From contig NZ_JABRPK010000003.1 of the NCBI RefSeq assembly GCF_013248995.1, positions 154,345-218,344 on the forward strand: a DNA stretch of 64,000 bases, written 5' to 3'. The position numbers were made by a program, and so were the translations under genes. The notes beneath the pieces were generated by a model. That model had not been told where the DNA came from, ran no database searches, and worked only from the letters and a program-made list of their open reading frames with translations. Positions 17,612 through 25,964 of this stretch are shown piece by piece; position 1 is the first letter of the stretch, and the number at the start of each line of letters is the position of its first letter. Source of the DNA: Frigoribacterium sp. VKM Ac-2836 (GTDB lineage: Bacteria; Actinomycetota; Actinomycetes; Actinomycetales; Microbacteriaceae).

Positions 17612-18490
17612 TCACGTGCGGAGGGCACGGGGCGCATCCGCGTCGGCCCGCGCCACGGGTGCGGGGCCGAGCCGCTGCTCGGGGCGGGCCGGCGAGATCA
17701 GTGTCGCGCGCCTCCCGCGAGCGTCGGGTCCGGTGTCGGCGCCGAGCACCTGCAGGCGTCCCGGTGTGCGGTCGCGCAGCGCCGCCGTCCAGGCGCAGAC
17801 CAGGGCGTCGAGCAGGTCCTCGCGGTGCTTGTAGGCCCGGTCGACGAGCGGCGACGGTTCGTCGACGAGCATCGCCGACACGGGGTGCGAGCCGAGCCGC
17901 AGCGGCACCTCGGCCCCGGCCAGGCCGGCCAACCGGCGGAGCAGCTCGTCGCAGGCCGCCGCCCGCGCCTCGCGCCGCGCCTCCTTCGGCAGGGTGAGGT
18001 CGGGTCGCTTGTAGCGCGGACGCTTGTCGTCGTAGCCGAGTTCGGCCATGCCGACGAGTGTCGTGTACGGGTAGCACTCGAAATGTCCGACCGCCTCGGC
18101 GGGCAGCGGCACGACACCGTCGTCGTAGATGCCGCCGGCACGCTCGAGCCGCTCGCCGAGGGTGCGTCCGCCGAGCCAGGGCAGGGAGGCGCTGCTGGCG
18201 TTGGCCGACACGTGCCAGCGACCGTAGGCGCGCGCCACGAGCCGCTCGCTCGCCCGCATCCCCGTCGCGTTCGGCACGAGCACGGGGGCGTCCACCGCCA
18301 CGACCGAGCCGGGCGTCGACCAGCGCAGGACCCAGGCCTCGACCTCGTCGACCCCGCGTGCCCAGCCGGCGTCGAGCACCGTGCCGTCGGCGTCGATCAC
18401 GGCGAGGCCGGTCTCGTTCGCCGGGCGGGCGGGCGTGGAGTCGCGCCAGGCGAGGTCGACGCCGAGATAGCGGGGTCGGGGTGTGCTCAC
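17612..18490 (-). CDS. DUF429 domain protein
   Basis: The 292-residue protein from GTG 18490 (VSTPRPRYLGVDLAW) shows a RNase H-like DUF429 pattern: N-terminal GVDLAW, VVAVDAPVLVPNATGMRASERL, FECYPYTTLVGMAELGY, then HREDLLDALVCAWTAALR with conserved acidic and Asp residues expected of the fold. The function of DUF429 proteins is unknown, though a nuclease-like fold is proposed. It is divergent from the ferritin-VIT1 gene with a 33-base gap, so the two probably share a compact bidirectional promoter region. Confidence 0.82.
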   Translation of the reverse strand: MSTPRPRYLGVDLAWRDSTPARPANETGLAVIDADGTVLDAGWARGVDEVEAWVLRWSTPGSVVAVDAPVLVPNATGMRASERLVARAYGRWHVSANASSASLPWLGGRTLGERLERAGGIYDDGVVPLPAEAVGHFECYPYTTLVGMAELGYDDKRPRYKRPDLTLPKEARREARAAACDELLRRLAGLAGAEVPLRLGSHPVSAMLVDEPSPLVDRAYKHREDLLDALVCAWTAALRDRTPGRLQVLGADTGPDARGRRATLISPARPEQRLGPAPVARADADAPRALRT

Positions 18491-18523
18491 CGCTCGACCG
18501 TACTCGCGCCCGATACTGTCCCC

Positions 18524-19687
18524 ATGCCCACCAGCACGCGCACGAGCACCCGGACCCCGGCCGACCTGCGCCGATGGCGTCGCTACCTCGCCGACGAACG
18601 GGCCGAGGAGTCGACCTACCGTGACCTCGCCCGCCGCCGCGACGGCGAGGAGCGCGCGATCCTGCTCGCCCTGGCCGACGCCGAGGGCCGCCACGCGCAG
18701 CACTGGGTCGACCTGCTCGGCGCCGACGTCGGGCGTCCGGCCCGCACCGACCTGCGCACCCGCGTGCTCGGCGTGCTGGCCCGGCGGTTCGGCTCGATCT
18801 TCGTGCTCGCGCTCGTGCAGAGCGCCGAGGCGCGGTCGCCCTACGCGACCGACGTCGACGCCACCGACGCGATGGCCGCCGACGAACGCATCCATGGCGA
18901 GGTGGTGCGCGGCCTGGCCGAACGGGGTCGCAACCGGCTGTCGGGGTCGTTCCGGGCCGCCGTGTTCGGGGCGAACGACGGGCTCGTCAGCAACCTCGCG
19001 CTCGTGCTCGGCATCAGCGCCTCCGGTGTGGCGAACCACGTGGTGCTGCTGACCGGGCTCTCGGGTCTGCTCGCCGGGGCCCTGTCGATGGGCGCGGGCG
19101 AGTACGTCTCGGTGCGGTCGCAGCGCGAGCTGCTCGACGCCTCGACACCCGACCCGACGGCGAGGCAGGTGCTGCCCGACCTCGACGTCGACGCGAACGA
19201 GCTGGCCCTCGTGTACCGGGCACGGGGCATGTCGCCGGACGAGGCCGAGGCCCATGCGCGGCAGGTGCTCGCGGGTGCGGGGCGAGGTGCCTCGTCGCCG
19301 AGCGCGCCTCCTGCCGGTGCGGCGCCGGGCGCCGCCACGGGCGGCTGGGCGGACGCCCCGGGCGAGGAGGCGCGCTCGGCCGACGAACCCGCCACCCACG
19401 AGACGCTCGGCACGGCGTTCGGCGCTGCCGCTTCGAGCTTCTGCTTCTTCGCGTCCGGGGCCGTGATCGCCGTGCTGCCCTACCTGTTCGGTCTGTCCGG
19501 GCTCGCGGCCGTGGTCGTGGCCTCGGCCCTGGTCGGCGTCGCGCTGCTCGGCACGGGTGCCGTGGTCGGTCTGCTGTCGGGGGCGAGCCCGGTCAAGCGG
19601 GCCCTGCGGCAGCTGGGCATCGGGTTCGGGGCGGCCGCCGTGACGTACCTGCTCGGGCTGCTGTTCGGGACGGGCGCCGCGGGTTGA
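18524..19687 (+). CDS. Ferritin-like/VIT1 fusion transporter (Fe or Mn)
   Basis: The 387-residue protein fuses an N-terminal rubrerythrin-like helical domain (residues 10-125) to a VIT1/CCC1 membrane domain. The first domain has RYLADERAEESTYRDLARRRDGEER and EGRHAQHW, plus MAADERIHGEVV, supplying Glu and His ligands. The membrane domain has FGANDGLVSNLALVLG, LLAGALSMGAGEYVSVRSQ and AFGAAASSFCFFASGAVIAVLPY, and four to five helices. A Gly/Ala/Pro linker lies near 265-290. Such fusions export or sequester iron or manganese. The start is ATG 18524, four bases after a TACTGT hexamer, so the leader may be very short. Confidence 0.88.
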   Translation: MPTSTRTSTRTPADLRRWRRYLADERAEESTYRDLARRRDGEERAILLALADAEGRHAQHWVDLLGADVGRPARTDLRTRVLGVLARRFGSIFVLALVQSAEARSPYATDVDATDAMAADERIHGEVVRGLAERGRNRLSGSFRAAVFGANDGLVSNLALVLGISASGVANHVVLLTGLSGLLAGALSMGAGEYVSVRSQRELLDASTPDPTARQVLPDLDVDANELALVYRARGMSPDEAEAHARQVLAGAGRGASSPSAPPAGAAPGAATGGWADAPGEEARSADEPATHETLGTAFGAAASSFCFFASGAVIAVLPYLFGLSGLAAVVVASALVGVALLGTGAVVGLLSGASPVKRALRQLGIGFGAAAVTYLLGLLFGTGAAG

Positions 19688-19704
19688 GCCGGTCGGTGGA
19701 GGGC

Positions 19705-20565
19705 TCAGGCCTTGCGGTCGAGTTTCCAGGCGATCCAGCACGTGACGAGGACGACGCCGGCCGCGGCCAGCCGCGCTCCCATCAGTACCCCTTGCCCGGT
19801 CGACGTCGTGAGGCTCATGTCGGCACCGATGCCGATGCTCCAGATCGCGCCGGACAAGGTGAGGCAGACGACCAGGGCGAGGCCGAGCACCACCGAGGTC
19901 GCACCGTGGGATCGCGGCCCGACGTCGTCACGACCGCGGGGGTCGCGCGAGAGGCGCGCGGCGGCGATGCGCACGAGTCCGAGCCAGAGGAGTGCCACGG
20001 CGCAGGCCCCGACGACGTCGCTGCAGCGGTGCCAGCCGAAGGCCACGGTCTGTTCGGCGACGACGGCCGCGAAGGCAGCGCCGACCATGTAGAAGAGCGG
20101 TCGGGCGTGCCGGCCGAAGGTGGTCATGATGGCCAGGACGGCGGCGACGGCGACCGTGACGTGCCCGCTGGGGAAGCTGTTGCCGTAGATCTCGCCGGTG
20201 AGCTCGGGGCGCGGAGCGAGTTGCTTGAGCAGCTGCGTCGTGATCGTGGCCCCCACGATCAGGACGCCCGCCTGCACGGCCGAGCCGGGCCGGCGGCGCA
20301 GGAACGCGACGACCATCGTGAGGGCGACGACCAGCAGCACGGCCGGCGGCGAGATGGCGTCCAGCGCGACACCCGACTGCAGCAAGGTCGTGCCGTCGAC
20401 CGACCGGAGGATGCTGTCCTCGATCGACTGGCCGGTCTCGGTCAGGACGGCGATCGTGTAGACCCCCGCCAGCACCACGACCGAGGCCGACGAGGCGACG
20501 ACCCAGCGACCCGTGACCCGTCGGCGGACGGCCGGGGTCGTCGAGAGGGCGGGGTGAGGGGTCAC
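19705..20565 (-). CDS. PAP2-superfamily membrane phosphatase
   Basis: The 286-residue membrane protein has the three PAP2 motifs: KQLAPRPEL (motif 1, K-x6-RP), SFPSGHVT (motif 2) and GWHRCSDVVGA (motif 3, with the catalytic His-Arg-x3-Asp). Six hydrophobic segments are seen. It probably dephosphorylates a lipid phosphate such as undecaprenyl or phosphatidic acid phosphate on the outer membrane face. It is convergent with the VIT1 gene, 17 bases apart. The C-terminal helix ends in a basic tail. Confidence 0.9.
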   Translation of the reverse strand: MTPHPALSTTPAVRRRVTGRWVVASSASVVVLAGVYTIAVLTETGQSIEDSILRSVDGTTLLQSGVALDAISPPAVLLVVALTMVVAFLRRRPGSAVQAGVLIVGATITTQLLKQLAPRPELTGEIYGNSFPSGHVTVAVAAVLAIMTTFGRHARPLFYMVGAAFAAVVAEQTVAFGWHRCSDVVGACAVALLWLGLVRIAAARLSRDPRGRDDVGPRSHGATSVVLGLALVVCLTLSGAIWSIGIGADMSLTTSTGQGVLMGARLAAAGVVLVTCWIAWKLDRKA

Positions 20566-20637
20566 CGGACGAGCTAACTACACGGCGCCTGGAAACCGGC
20601 TCGGTCCGACCTGCCGATGCGCCGGGGTGGTCCGGAC

Positions 20638-21954
20638 TCACAGCGCGGGTGCAGGTGGCCGGTCGACCGAGGGGGTCGTGCGCTCCATCTGACGCCAGGC
20701 CCCGCCGGTGAGCGGGGCGAGCGTGACGGTCGTGTAGACCGCGGCGACGATGCCGAACGCGAGGGCCAGTCCGATCGTGTCGGCGGCGACGCCGCCGAGC
20801 AGGGCACCGAACGGGATGCCGGCCCAGGCTCCGGCGTTGACCAGCCCGAAGACCCGCCCGCGGAGGTGCTCGGGGGTGCGTTCGAGTTGCACGGTGCCGA
20901 GGATGGGGTTGAGGGCTCCGGCGGCCAGTCCCGAGAGCGCGGTCGCGGCGACCAGCGCCGGCAGCGGTGCCCCGAGGGCGAAGGCGAGGCTCGACGGGCC
21001 GCCGGCGAGCGTGAAGCAGATGACGAAGGTGACCCGCCGCGGCACTCGGTGGGCGACGAAGCCGAAGACCACGTTGCCGGCCAGGGCGCAGCCGCCCATG
21101 GTGGCGACGAGCAGTCCCAAGGCGGCCGCGCCTCCCAGTCGATCGTTCGCGTAGAGGGGCAGCAGCGTGGACCCGCGAGCGGCGTCGAGCAGGTTCGTGA
21201 CCAGCACGAGCGCGACGATCAGCCGCATCAGCGGGTCGCGCAGGACGAACCGGGCGCCCTCGGCCAGGTCGGCCCGGTAGGAGGCGCGGGCGGGCTCGGC
21301 ATCGTCGCTCGGCTCTGTCGGGTGGTCGTCTCTCGAATTCTGTGATCCGGTACGTACCGGATCGGGCGCGGGGACGAAGGCCCGGGTGAGGCTCGCCGAG
21401 ACGGCGAAGGTGGCCGCGTTGACGAACAGCGAGGCGATCGGGCCGACGGCGGCGACGAGCAGCCCGGCGATCGAGGCTCCGATCATCTTGGCGAAGCGTT
21501 CGGACCCGTCGAGCAGGCCGACGCTGCGTTCGATCCGCACCCCGGCGCGCTCGGTCAGCCCGGGCAGCATCACCCGGCGGGCCGTCTGCCCCGGGGTGTC
21601 GAGCAGCCCGCCGACGAAGACGAGCGAGAGCAGGGCCCAGAACGGCAGTCCGACGGTCAGGGCGAGCACGGGCATCGCGAGGACGGAGGCGCCGCTCACC
21701 AGGTCGGCCACGATCGCGGCCCGGCGGTGCCCGACCCGGTCGACGACGACGCCGCCGAGCGGTCCGCCGATGATCACCGGTGCCGTCGCGAACGCGGCCG
21801 CGAGGCCGACCTCCGCTCCTGATCCGCCGAGGCCCAGGACGTAGAAGGGCACGGCGAAGGCCGTCACGACGTTGCCGGTCTGCGAGATCGCGTGGGCGGC
21901 GACCAGCGCGGACAGGGCGACCCGCGCCTCCTCGGGTCGTCTGATCTCGCCCAT
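20638..21954 (-). CDS. MFS transporter, probable drug exporter
   Basis: The 438-residue protein has twelve hydrophobic helices and an MFS loop 2-3 signature (DRVGHRRAAIVADL). The layout (AAHAISQTGNVVTAFAVPFYVL, PVIIGGPLGGVVVDRVGHRR, LNPILGTVQLERTPEHLRGRVFGL) is of the MFS_3/DHA3 drug-exporter type. ATG 21954 was chosen; a GTG at 21963 directly abuts the upstream regulator's stop. It follows the ArsR-type regulator on the same strand, so the pair is likely an inducible efflux operon. A Pro/Asp-rich loop near residue 215 separates the halves. Confidence 0.88.
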   Translation of the reverse strand: MGEIRRPEEARVALSALVAAHAISQTGNVVTAFAVPFYVLGLGGSGAEVGLAAAFATAPVIIGGPLGGVVVDRVGHRRAAIVADLVSGASVLAMPVLALTVGLPFWALLSLVFVGGLLDTPGQTARRVMLPGLTERAGVRIERSVGLLDGSERFAKMIGASIAGLLVAAVGPIASLFVNAATFAVSASLTRAFVPAPDPVRTGSQNSRDDHPTEPSDDAEPARASYRADLAEGARFVLRDPLMRLIVALVLVTNLLDAARGSTLLPLYANDRLGGAAALGLLVATMGGCALAGNVVFGFVAHRVPRRVTFVICFTLAGGPSSLAFALGAPLPALVAATALSGLAAGALNPILGTVQLERTPEHLRGRVFGLVNAGAWAGIPFGALLGGVAADTIGLALAFGIVAAVYTTVTLAPLTGGAWRQMERTTPSVDRPPAPAL

Positions 21955-21963
21955 GGTCCGCAC

Positions 21964-22551
21964 TCAGGGCCGGCGGTAGGCCTGGTAGACGAGCACGACG
22001 GGCTCGGCCCCGTCGTCGAGCGTCGGGTCGTGGGCGTCGCTGACGCCGAGCCAGCGCTCGACGACGCCCTCGAGGTCGCGGCGCAGGTCGGCGAGCTCGG
22101 TCGCGGTGAGGCGCAGGCTGCGGTCGCCGCTCGCGCCGGCCTCCACCCACTCGCGGGGCAGCGTGGGCGTCGCGTCGACGTACTCGCCGAAGCGGGCGGC
22201 GTAGGCCTGGCCGATCGACTTCTGCAGGGCGGACGACGCGGCGAGGCGGTCGGGATCGTCGAGCAGTTCGGCGGGCTCCCAGCTGGTGAGCTGCGCGGTG
22301 GCCTGCCACCAGCGTTCACGCCGATCGGTGGTCCGGGGCTCGGCCGGGCCGATCAGGTCGATCGAGGCGAGCTTCGACAGGTGGTAGCTGATCGTGCCCG
22401 GGGCCTCGTCGACGGCGTCGCCGAGCTGGGCGGCCGTCTGCGGCCCGCGCTCGCGCATCAGCCCGAGGAGGCGCAACCGGGTCGGGTGGGCCAGCACGCG
22501 CATCGAGGCGGCGTCGGTGAGCGTACTGCGGGAGGTCTCGCGCGGGGTCAT
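21964..22551 (-). CDS. ArsR-type winged-helix regulator
   Basis: The 195-residue regulator has an N-terminal winged helix (ASMRVLAHPTRLRLLGLMRERGPQTAAQLGDAV then GTISYHLSKLASIDLIGPAE) with the ArsR/YdfL-like HTH_20 pattern. No cysteine metal site is visible, so it probably senses an organic ligand. The C-terminal half (residues 100-195) is a helical effector domain. It is co-transcribed with the MFS exporter directly downstream. A pair of 14-bp direct repeats just upstream of the start is a likely self-regulation site. Confidence 0.85.
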   Translation of the reverse strand: MTPRETSRSTLTDAASMRVLAHPTRLRLLGLMRERGPQTAAQLGDAVDEAPGTISYHLSKLASIDLIGPAEPRTTDRRERWWQATAQLTSWEPAELLDDPDRLAASSALQKSIGQAYAARFGEYVDATPTLPREWVEAGASGDRSLRLTATELADLRRDLEGVVERWLGVSDAHDPTLDDGAEPVVLVYQAYRRP

Positions 22552-22570
22552 GCGGTCGACCCTAGATGCA

Positions 22571-22598
22571 CAAGAGATGTTGCGCAAGGGATGTTGTG
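22571..22598. promoter_or_regulatory. Direct repeat, probable operator of the regulator-MFS operon
   Basis: Two contiguous 14-base units, CAAGAGATGTTGCG and CAAGGGATGTTGTG, lie 20 bases upstream of the regulator's start. They are much more AT-rich than the surroundings and fit an autoregulated operator. Confidence 0.5.
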
Positions 22599-22734
22599 GG
22601 CTTGGCTGGGGCACGGGAGCGTGAGGGTCGACCGGTCGAGCCGTGAGTGTGGTGGGTGTCGTGGACGCCGGAGCGGCCCGCGGCGCAAGCTCGATCCACG
22701 ACGACCGGACGGCCCGGCTCGCAGGAGGAACCCG

Positions 22735-23025
22735 ATGACGAAGACCCCGGACGACCCGCACGGCACTGACGAGACCGAACTCGAGCGCAGCGGTAACAGC
22801 AGCGGCGAAGGTCACGGCGACCACACCGTCGGTGAGCGGGACGATCGCCCCGTCGAGATCACCAGCGAGAACCACCCCGACGGTGGCACCGGGTCGCGCA
22901 CGCTCGATGACGGACCGGCCGAGGACGCCGTCCCGACCCGCCGGCCCGGGCAGGCCGACGCCGGCGAGGTTGACGAGCTGATCGGCGACTACAAGGGTGA
23001 CGGCGAAGGCAAGCACGCCTACTGA
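22735..23025 (+). CDS. Hydrophilic hypothetical protein (96 aa)
   Basis: ATG 22735 follows an AGGAGG site at a 7-base spacing. The 96-residue product is acidic and polar (MTKTPDDPHGTDETELERSG, with GEGHGDHTVGERDD) and ends IGDYKGDGEGKHAY. No domain, signal or membrane segment is seen, and it is probably disordered. It lies between the divergent regulator and the tRNA gene. A single AGGAGGCGCGG word follows its stop. Confidence 0.6.
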   Translation: MTKTPDDPHGTDETELERSGNSSGEGHGDHTVGERDDRPVEITSENHPDGGTGSRTLDDGPAEDAVPTRRPGQADAGEVDELIGDYKGDGEGKHAY

Positions 23026-23113
23026 CGTGACCCGAGGAGGCGCGGGTCGGCCTCGATTCGCGCCCCGCGCCTCCCTCGTGTAGTGTTTCCTCTGGCCAAT
23101 CGGCCCGAGAAAC

Positions 23114-23186
23114 GCGCCTGTAGCTCAACGGATAGAGCATCTGACTACGGATCAGAAGGTTGGGGGTTCGAGTCCCTCCAGGCGCA
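23114..23186 (+). tRNA. tRNA-Arg (anticodon ACG)
   Basis: The 73-base cloverleaf has acceptor arms GCGCCTG and CAGGCGC with discriminator A, a D-arm around TAGCTCAACGGATAGAGCA, anticodon loop CTACGGA (anticodon ACG) inside stem CTGA/TCAG, and a T-arm TGGGGGTTCGAGTCCCTCC. No CCA is encoded immediately. It is followed by a clear hairpin. Confidence 0.97.
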
Positions 23187-23197
23187 CGCAACTCAGC

Positions 23198-23227
23198 ATG
23201 GCCCCTGCCCTACACGGCAGGGGCCAT
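23198..23227 (+). terminator. Terminator after tRNA-Arg
   Basis: Arms ATGGCCCCTGCC and GGCAGGGGCCAT pair over 12 bp with a 6-base loop, followed by TCTTCGTCT. It lies 12 bases after the tRNA. Confidence 0.85.
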
Positions 23228-23277
23228 TCTTCGTCTCGGTGCTCTCGACCGGCGACGACCCCGGCACGGGCTCCCGG

Positions 23278-24129
23278 TCAGGGTGACGAGGCGAGGGCGG
23301 CGAGTTCGGTGCGGCTGCGGGCCCCGAGCTTGCGCAGCAGGTTCGAGACGTGGAACTTCACGGTGTTGTCGCTGATGCCCAGTGCCGAGGCGATGTCGCG
23401 GTTCCGATCGCCGGATGCCACGCGGTGCAGCACCTCACGCTCTCTCTCACTGAGGGCCGCGACCAGCTCCCACGGCTCGTTCGAGGGGGGCGGGTCGAGC
23501 GGAAGCCGCACCGTCAGCTCCGAACCCCACCCGGCCGTGGACGCGACCGTCAGGTCGCCGCCGACGCCCGAGACCTGCTCGGTGATCGGCCGCAGGGCGT
23601 CGTCGTGTGCCGTGAGCTCACCGGCTCCGTCGTCACGGATCGCGATCAGCAGGTTCAGGCCGTCGCAGTCCCACTGGATGCGCACCCGACGAGCGTCGCC
23701 CGCATCGACGAAGGTGAGCACGGCGTTCCGCACCACGGCCCGCGCCACGTGCGCCACGTCACCCGGCAAAGCCCGGCCCGTGGCCGGCGGTTCGACGAAC
23801 TGCACGTCCAGGTCGCCGAAGCGGACGAGCGGTCGCAGGTCGGACCGGAGGCGCGCGAAGGCCCCCACGACCGGCTCGAGCGTCGTGCCGCGCTCCCGGT
23901 CCGAACCGGTCCTCAGCGCGACCAACGCGCCCGCTGCGACGTCGATGGCCTCTGCCCGTGCCGCCCGATCGTCGAGGCGTCGAGAACGCAGGGCGGCCAG
24001 CACGGACTCGAGCGTCATCGCGTGACGGTCCACCAGCTCGGCGGTCGCCCGCGCGTGCTCGGACGCCACGGTCCGCGCGAGGGCGTCGGAACCGGCTCGG
24101 CCGGGGCCGTCGTGCAGGGTGCGACTCAT
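23278..24129 (-). CDS. LuxR-type regulator with HATPase-like domain
   Basis: The 283-residue protein joins an N-terminal helical region (residues 1-100), a histidine-kinase-like ATPase region (LPGDVAHVARAVVRNAVLTFVDAG, IRDDGAG, STAGWGSELTVRLPL), and a C-terminal LuxR/GerE helix-turn-helix (LSEREREVLHRVASGDRNRDIASALGISDNTVKFHVSNLLRKLGA). No phosphorylatable His or receiver domain is evident. It may therefore respond by ATP or ligand binding, and the combination is unusual. ATG 24129 was chosen. It lies convergently after tRNA-Arg. Target genes are unknown. Confidence 0.8.
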   Translation of the reverse strand: MSRTLHDGPGRAGSDALARTVASEHARATAELVDRHAMTLESVLAALRSRRLDDRAARAEAIDVAAGALVALRTGSDRERGTTLEPVVGAFARLRSDLRPLVRFGDLDVQFVEPPATGRALPGDVAHVARAVVRNAVLTFVDAGDARRVRIQWDCDGLNLLIAIRDDGAGELTAHDDALRPITEQVSGVGGDLTVASTAGWGSELTVRLPLDPPPSNEPWELVAALSEREREVLHRVASGDRNRDIASALGISDNTVKFHVSNLLRKLGARSRTELAALASSP

Positions 24130-24307
24130 GCCCCTCAGCCTAGGTGTGTGCCTACCCGTCATCATCGTCCCTACCCGAACGGGTGGGTGGGACGCCTCCG
24201 TCGAGGAGCTGCCCTCTCAGCATCGGCGGACCATGATCGAGGGCAACGGGATCGACGACGTATCCAGAGGCCCGATCGGGCCCCGTCGCCCCCACGAGGA
24301 GCACCAC

Positions 24308-24931
24308 ATGAAGCTGCAGTTCGCCATGGACACCCTGACCATCGACGCCGCCCTCGAGCTGGCCGCCGCCGCCGCGCCGAGCGTCGACATCATCGAGCTC
24401 GGCACGCCGCTGATCAAGGCCGAGGGTTTCCGCGCCATCACCGCCGTCAAAGAGGCGCACCCCGACAAGATCGTCTTCGCCGACCTCAAGACGATGGACG
24501 CCGGTGAGCTCGAGGCGGGCGAGGCGTTCAAGGCCGGCGCCGACCTGGTGACGGTCCTCGGCGTCGCCGGCGACAGCACCATCGCCGGGGCGGTCAAGGC
24601 CGCCAAGGCGCACGGCAAGGGAATCGTCGTCGACCTGATCGGCGTCGGCGACAAGGCCGCCCGTGCCAAGGAGGTCGTCGCCCTCGGCGCCGAGTTCGTC
24701 GAGATGCACGCCGGTCTCGACGAGCAGGCCGAAGAGGGCTTCACGTTCGAGACGCTGCTCGAGGCCGGCAAGGCCAGCGGCGTGCCGTTCTCCGTCGCAG
24801 GCGGCGTCAAGGCCGCCACCGTCGGCTCGGTGCAGGACGCCGGAGCAGACGTCGCCGTCGCCGGTGCCGCGATCTACTCGGCCGACGACGTCGCCGCTGC
24901 CGCCGCCGAGATCCGCGCCGCCATCAAGTAG
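24308..24931 (+). CDS. hxlA: 3-hexulose-6-phosphate synthase
   Basis: The 207-residue OMP-decarboxylase-superfamily barrel has the D-x-K-x-x-D motif in FADLKTMDAGELEA, the opening MKLQFAMDTLTIDAALELAA, and IELGTPLIKAEG. The end FSVAGGVKAATV matches hexulose-6-phosphate synthase, which fixes formaldehyde onto ribulose 5-phosphate. ATG 24308 follows a GAGGAG site. No adjacent 6-phospho-3-hexuloisomerase is present. The role may be formaldehyde detoxification or, in reverse, ribulose-phosphate supply. A keto-gulonate-phosphate decarboxylase role is a less likely alternative. Confidence 0.85.
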   Translation: MKLQFAMDTLTIDAALELAAAAAPSVDIIELGTPLIKAEGFRAITAVKEAHPDKIVFADLKTMDAGELEAGEAFKAGADLVTVLGVAGDSTIAGAVKAAKAHGKGIVVDLIGVGDKAARAKEVVALGAEFVEMHAGLDEQAEEGFTFETLLEAGKASGVPFSVAGGVKAATVGSVQDAGADVAVAGAAIYSADDVAAAAAEIRAAIK

Positions 24932-24978
24932 CACCGACGTCGAACCGCGCTCCGGCCGAGGCTGGAGCGCTGACGCGC

Positions 24979-25017
24979 AGGAGGCGCGGTGTCGGTCGGA
25001 CCGGCACCGCGCCTCCT
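24979..25017. terminator. Bidirectional hairpin terminator, AGGAGGCGCGGTG type
   Basis: A perfect 13-bp stem (24979-24991 with 25005-25017) with inner TCGGTCGGACCGG pairing sits between two convergent genes ending at 24931 and 25024. Confidence 0.75.
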
Positions 25018-25023
25018 CGTTCG

Positions 25024-25359
25024 TCAGCGGGGTGTTTCGACCAGGCGGGCCGAGACCGCCACCACGACGTCGTCGCCCGTCAGGCCGGTCTCGGCCAGGC
25101 GTCGACGCAGCGCGTCGGCGGCCCGGGCGAGCGTCTCGGGTGTCGGTGCGTCCAGCTCGGTCGCCACGTGGGCGGTGACCGACACCGAGTCGGACCTGCG
25201 CGAGATCTCGACGAGTCCCGTCGAGCCCGCGAGGTCGAGCCCGGCGGCGACCACCCGGACCGCGCCCTCGACGACCGGGTGAGCGTCGAACACGTCCACG
25301 ATGCCCGCGACGCCGCGCAGCAGGTCGGTCAGCTCCCGCGAGAGCGTGTCGTCGTTCAT
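25024..25359 (-). CDS. Hypothetical protein of the Asp23 locus (111 aa)
   Basis: The 111-residue protein begins with ATG 25359, overlapping the stop of the upstream Asp23 gene (ATGA). It is soluble with a beta-rich middle (VRVVAAGLDLAGSTGLVEISRRSDSVSVTAHVATEL) and a helical end (RAADALRRRLAETGLTGDDVVVAVSARL). Size and position match small conserved partners of Asp23 proteins in actinobacteria, perhaps itself a divergent Asp23-like fold. Function is unknown, and it probably works with the envelope-stress proteins. Confidence 0.7.
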   Translation of the reverse strand: MNDDTLSRELTDLLRGVAGIVDVFDAHPVVEGAVRVVAAGLDLAGSTGLVEISRRSDSVSVTAHVATELDAPTPETLARAADALRRRLAETGLTGDDVVVAVSARLVETPR

Positions 25360-25964
25360 CGGTCGTCCTCTCGGGGCACGAACACGTCGTCGATGTGCAC
25401 ATCGACCCGGGTGACGTTCAGTCCGGTGTGTCGCGTCAGGGTCTCGGTGATCCGTCCGCGCAATTCGTCCGCCACGGCGCCGAGGTCGAGTCCGTAGCGC
25501 GCCGCGGCCGTCACGCTGACGTTGACGGGGGCGCCGGCGGTCGTCAGGTCGCCGTCGATGGTCGTCGAGCCCAGCACGACCCCGGACTGCGCATCGCCCG
25601 CTCGTCGAACCAGCCCGCGCGCCGCCGCCTCGGTGACGCTCAGTCGGACGCCGGGGTCGGGGTGGCCCACCGGGATCTCGCGGCCGCCCACCACCTCACG
25701 TCTGATCGAGTCCAGCAGGCCGTCGATCCACGCGCCGTCACGGTCGGGTTCACGGGCCGCCACGTGTTCGAGGGAGGCACGCGACAGGTTCTGCACCCGG
25801 GCCAGGGACTGCAGGTACAGGCGGCAGGCCGCCGACCCCTCGATCTCGGGTTCGCGCGGCGTGCGGCCCGCGTCGAGGTAGTCGCCCAACCGTTCCACCG
25901 GGATGCCGTCGACGGTGTCGTCGGGCTCCTGGGCGTCGAGGGTCGAACGATCGTCGGTGCTCAT
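25356..25964 (-). CDS. Asp23/Gls24-family protein
   Basis: The 202-residue protein from ATG 25964 overlaps the sigma-factor stop (ATGA). Residues 1-90 are acidic and helical, with YLDAGRTPREPEIEGSAACRLYLQSL. The C-terminal half is an Asp23-like fold (VSVTAAARYGLDLGAVADELRGRITETLTRHTGLNVTRVDVHIDDVFVP). Family members bind the membrane face through AmaP-type anchors. It sits in an operon with the sigma factor and the 111-residue protein, so it may modulate or be controlled by the sigma factor. Confidence 0.8.
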   Translation of the reverse strand: MSTDDRSTLDAQEPDDTVDGIPVERLGDYLDAGRTPREPEIEGSAACRLYLQSLARVQNLSRASLEHVAAREPDRDGAWIDGLLDSIRREVVGGREIPVGHPDPGVRLSVTEAAARGLVRRAGDAQSGVVLGSTTIDGDLTTAGAPVNVSVTAAARYGLDLGAVADELRGRITETLTRHTGLNVTRVDVHIDDVFVPREDDR

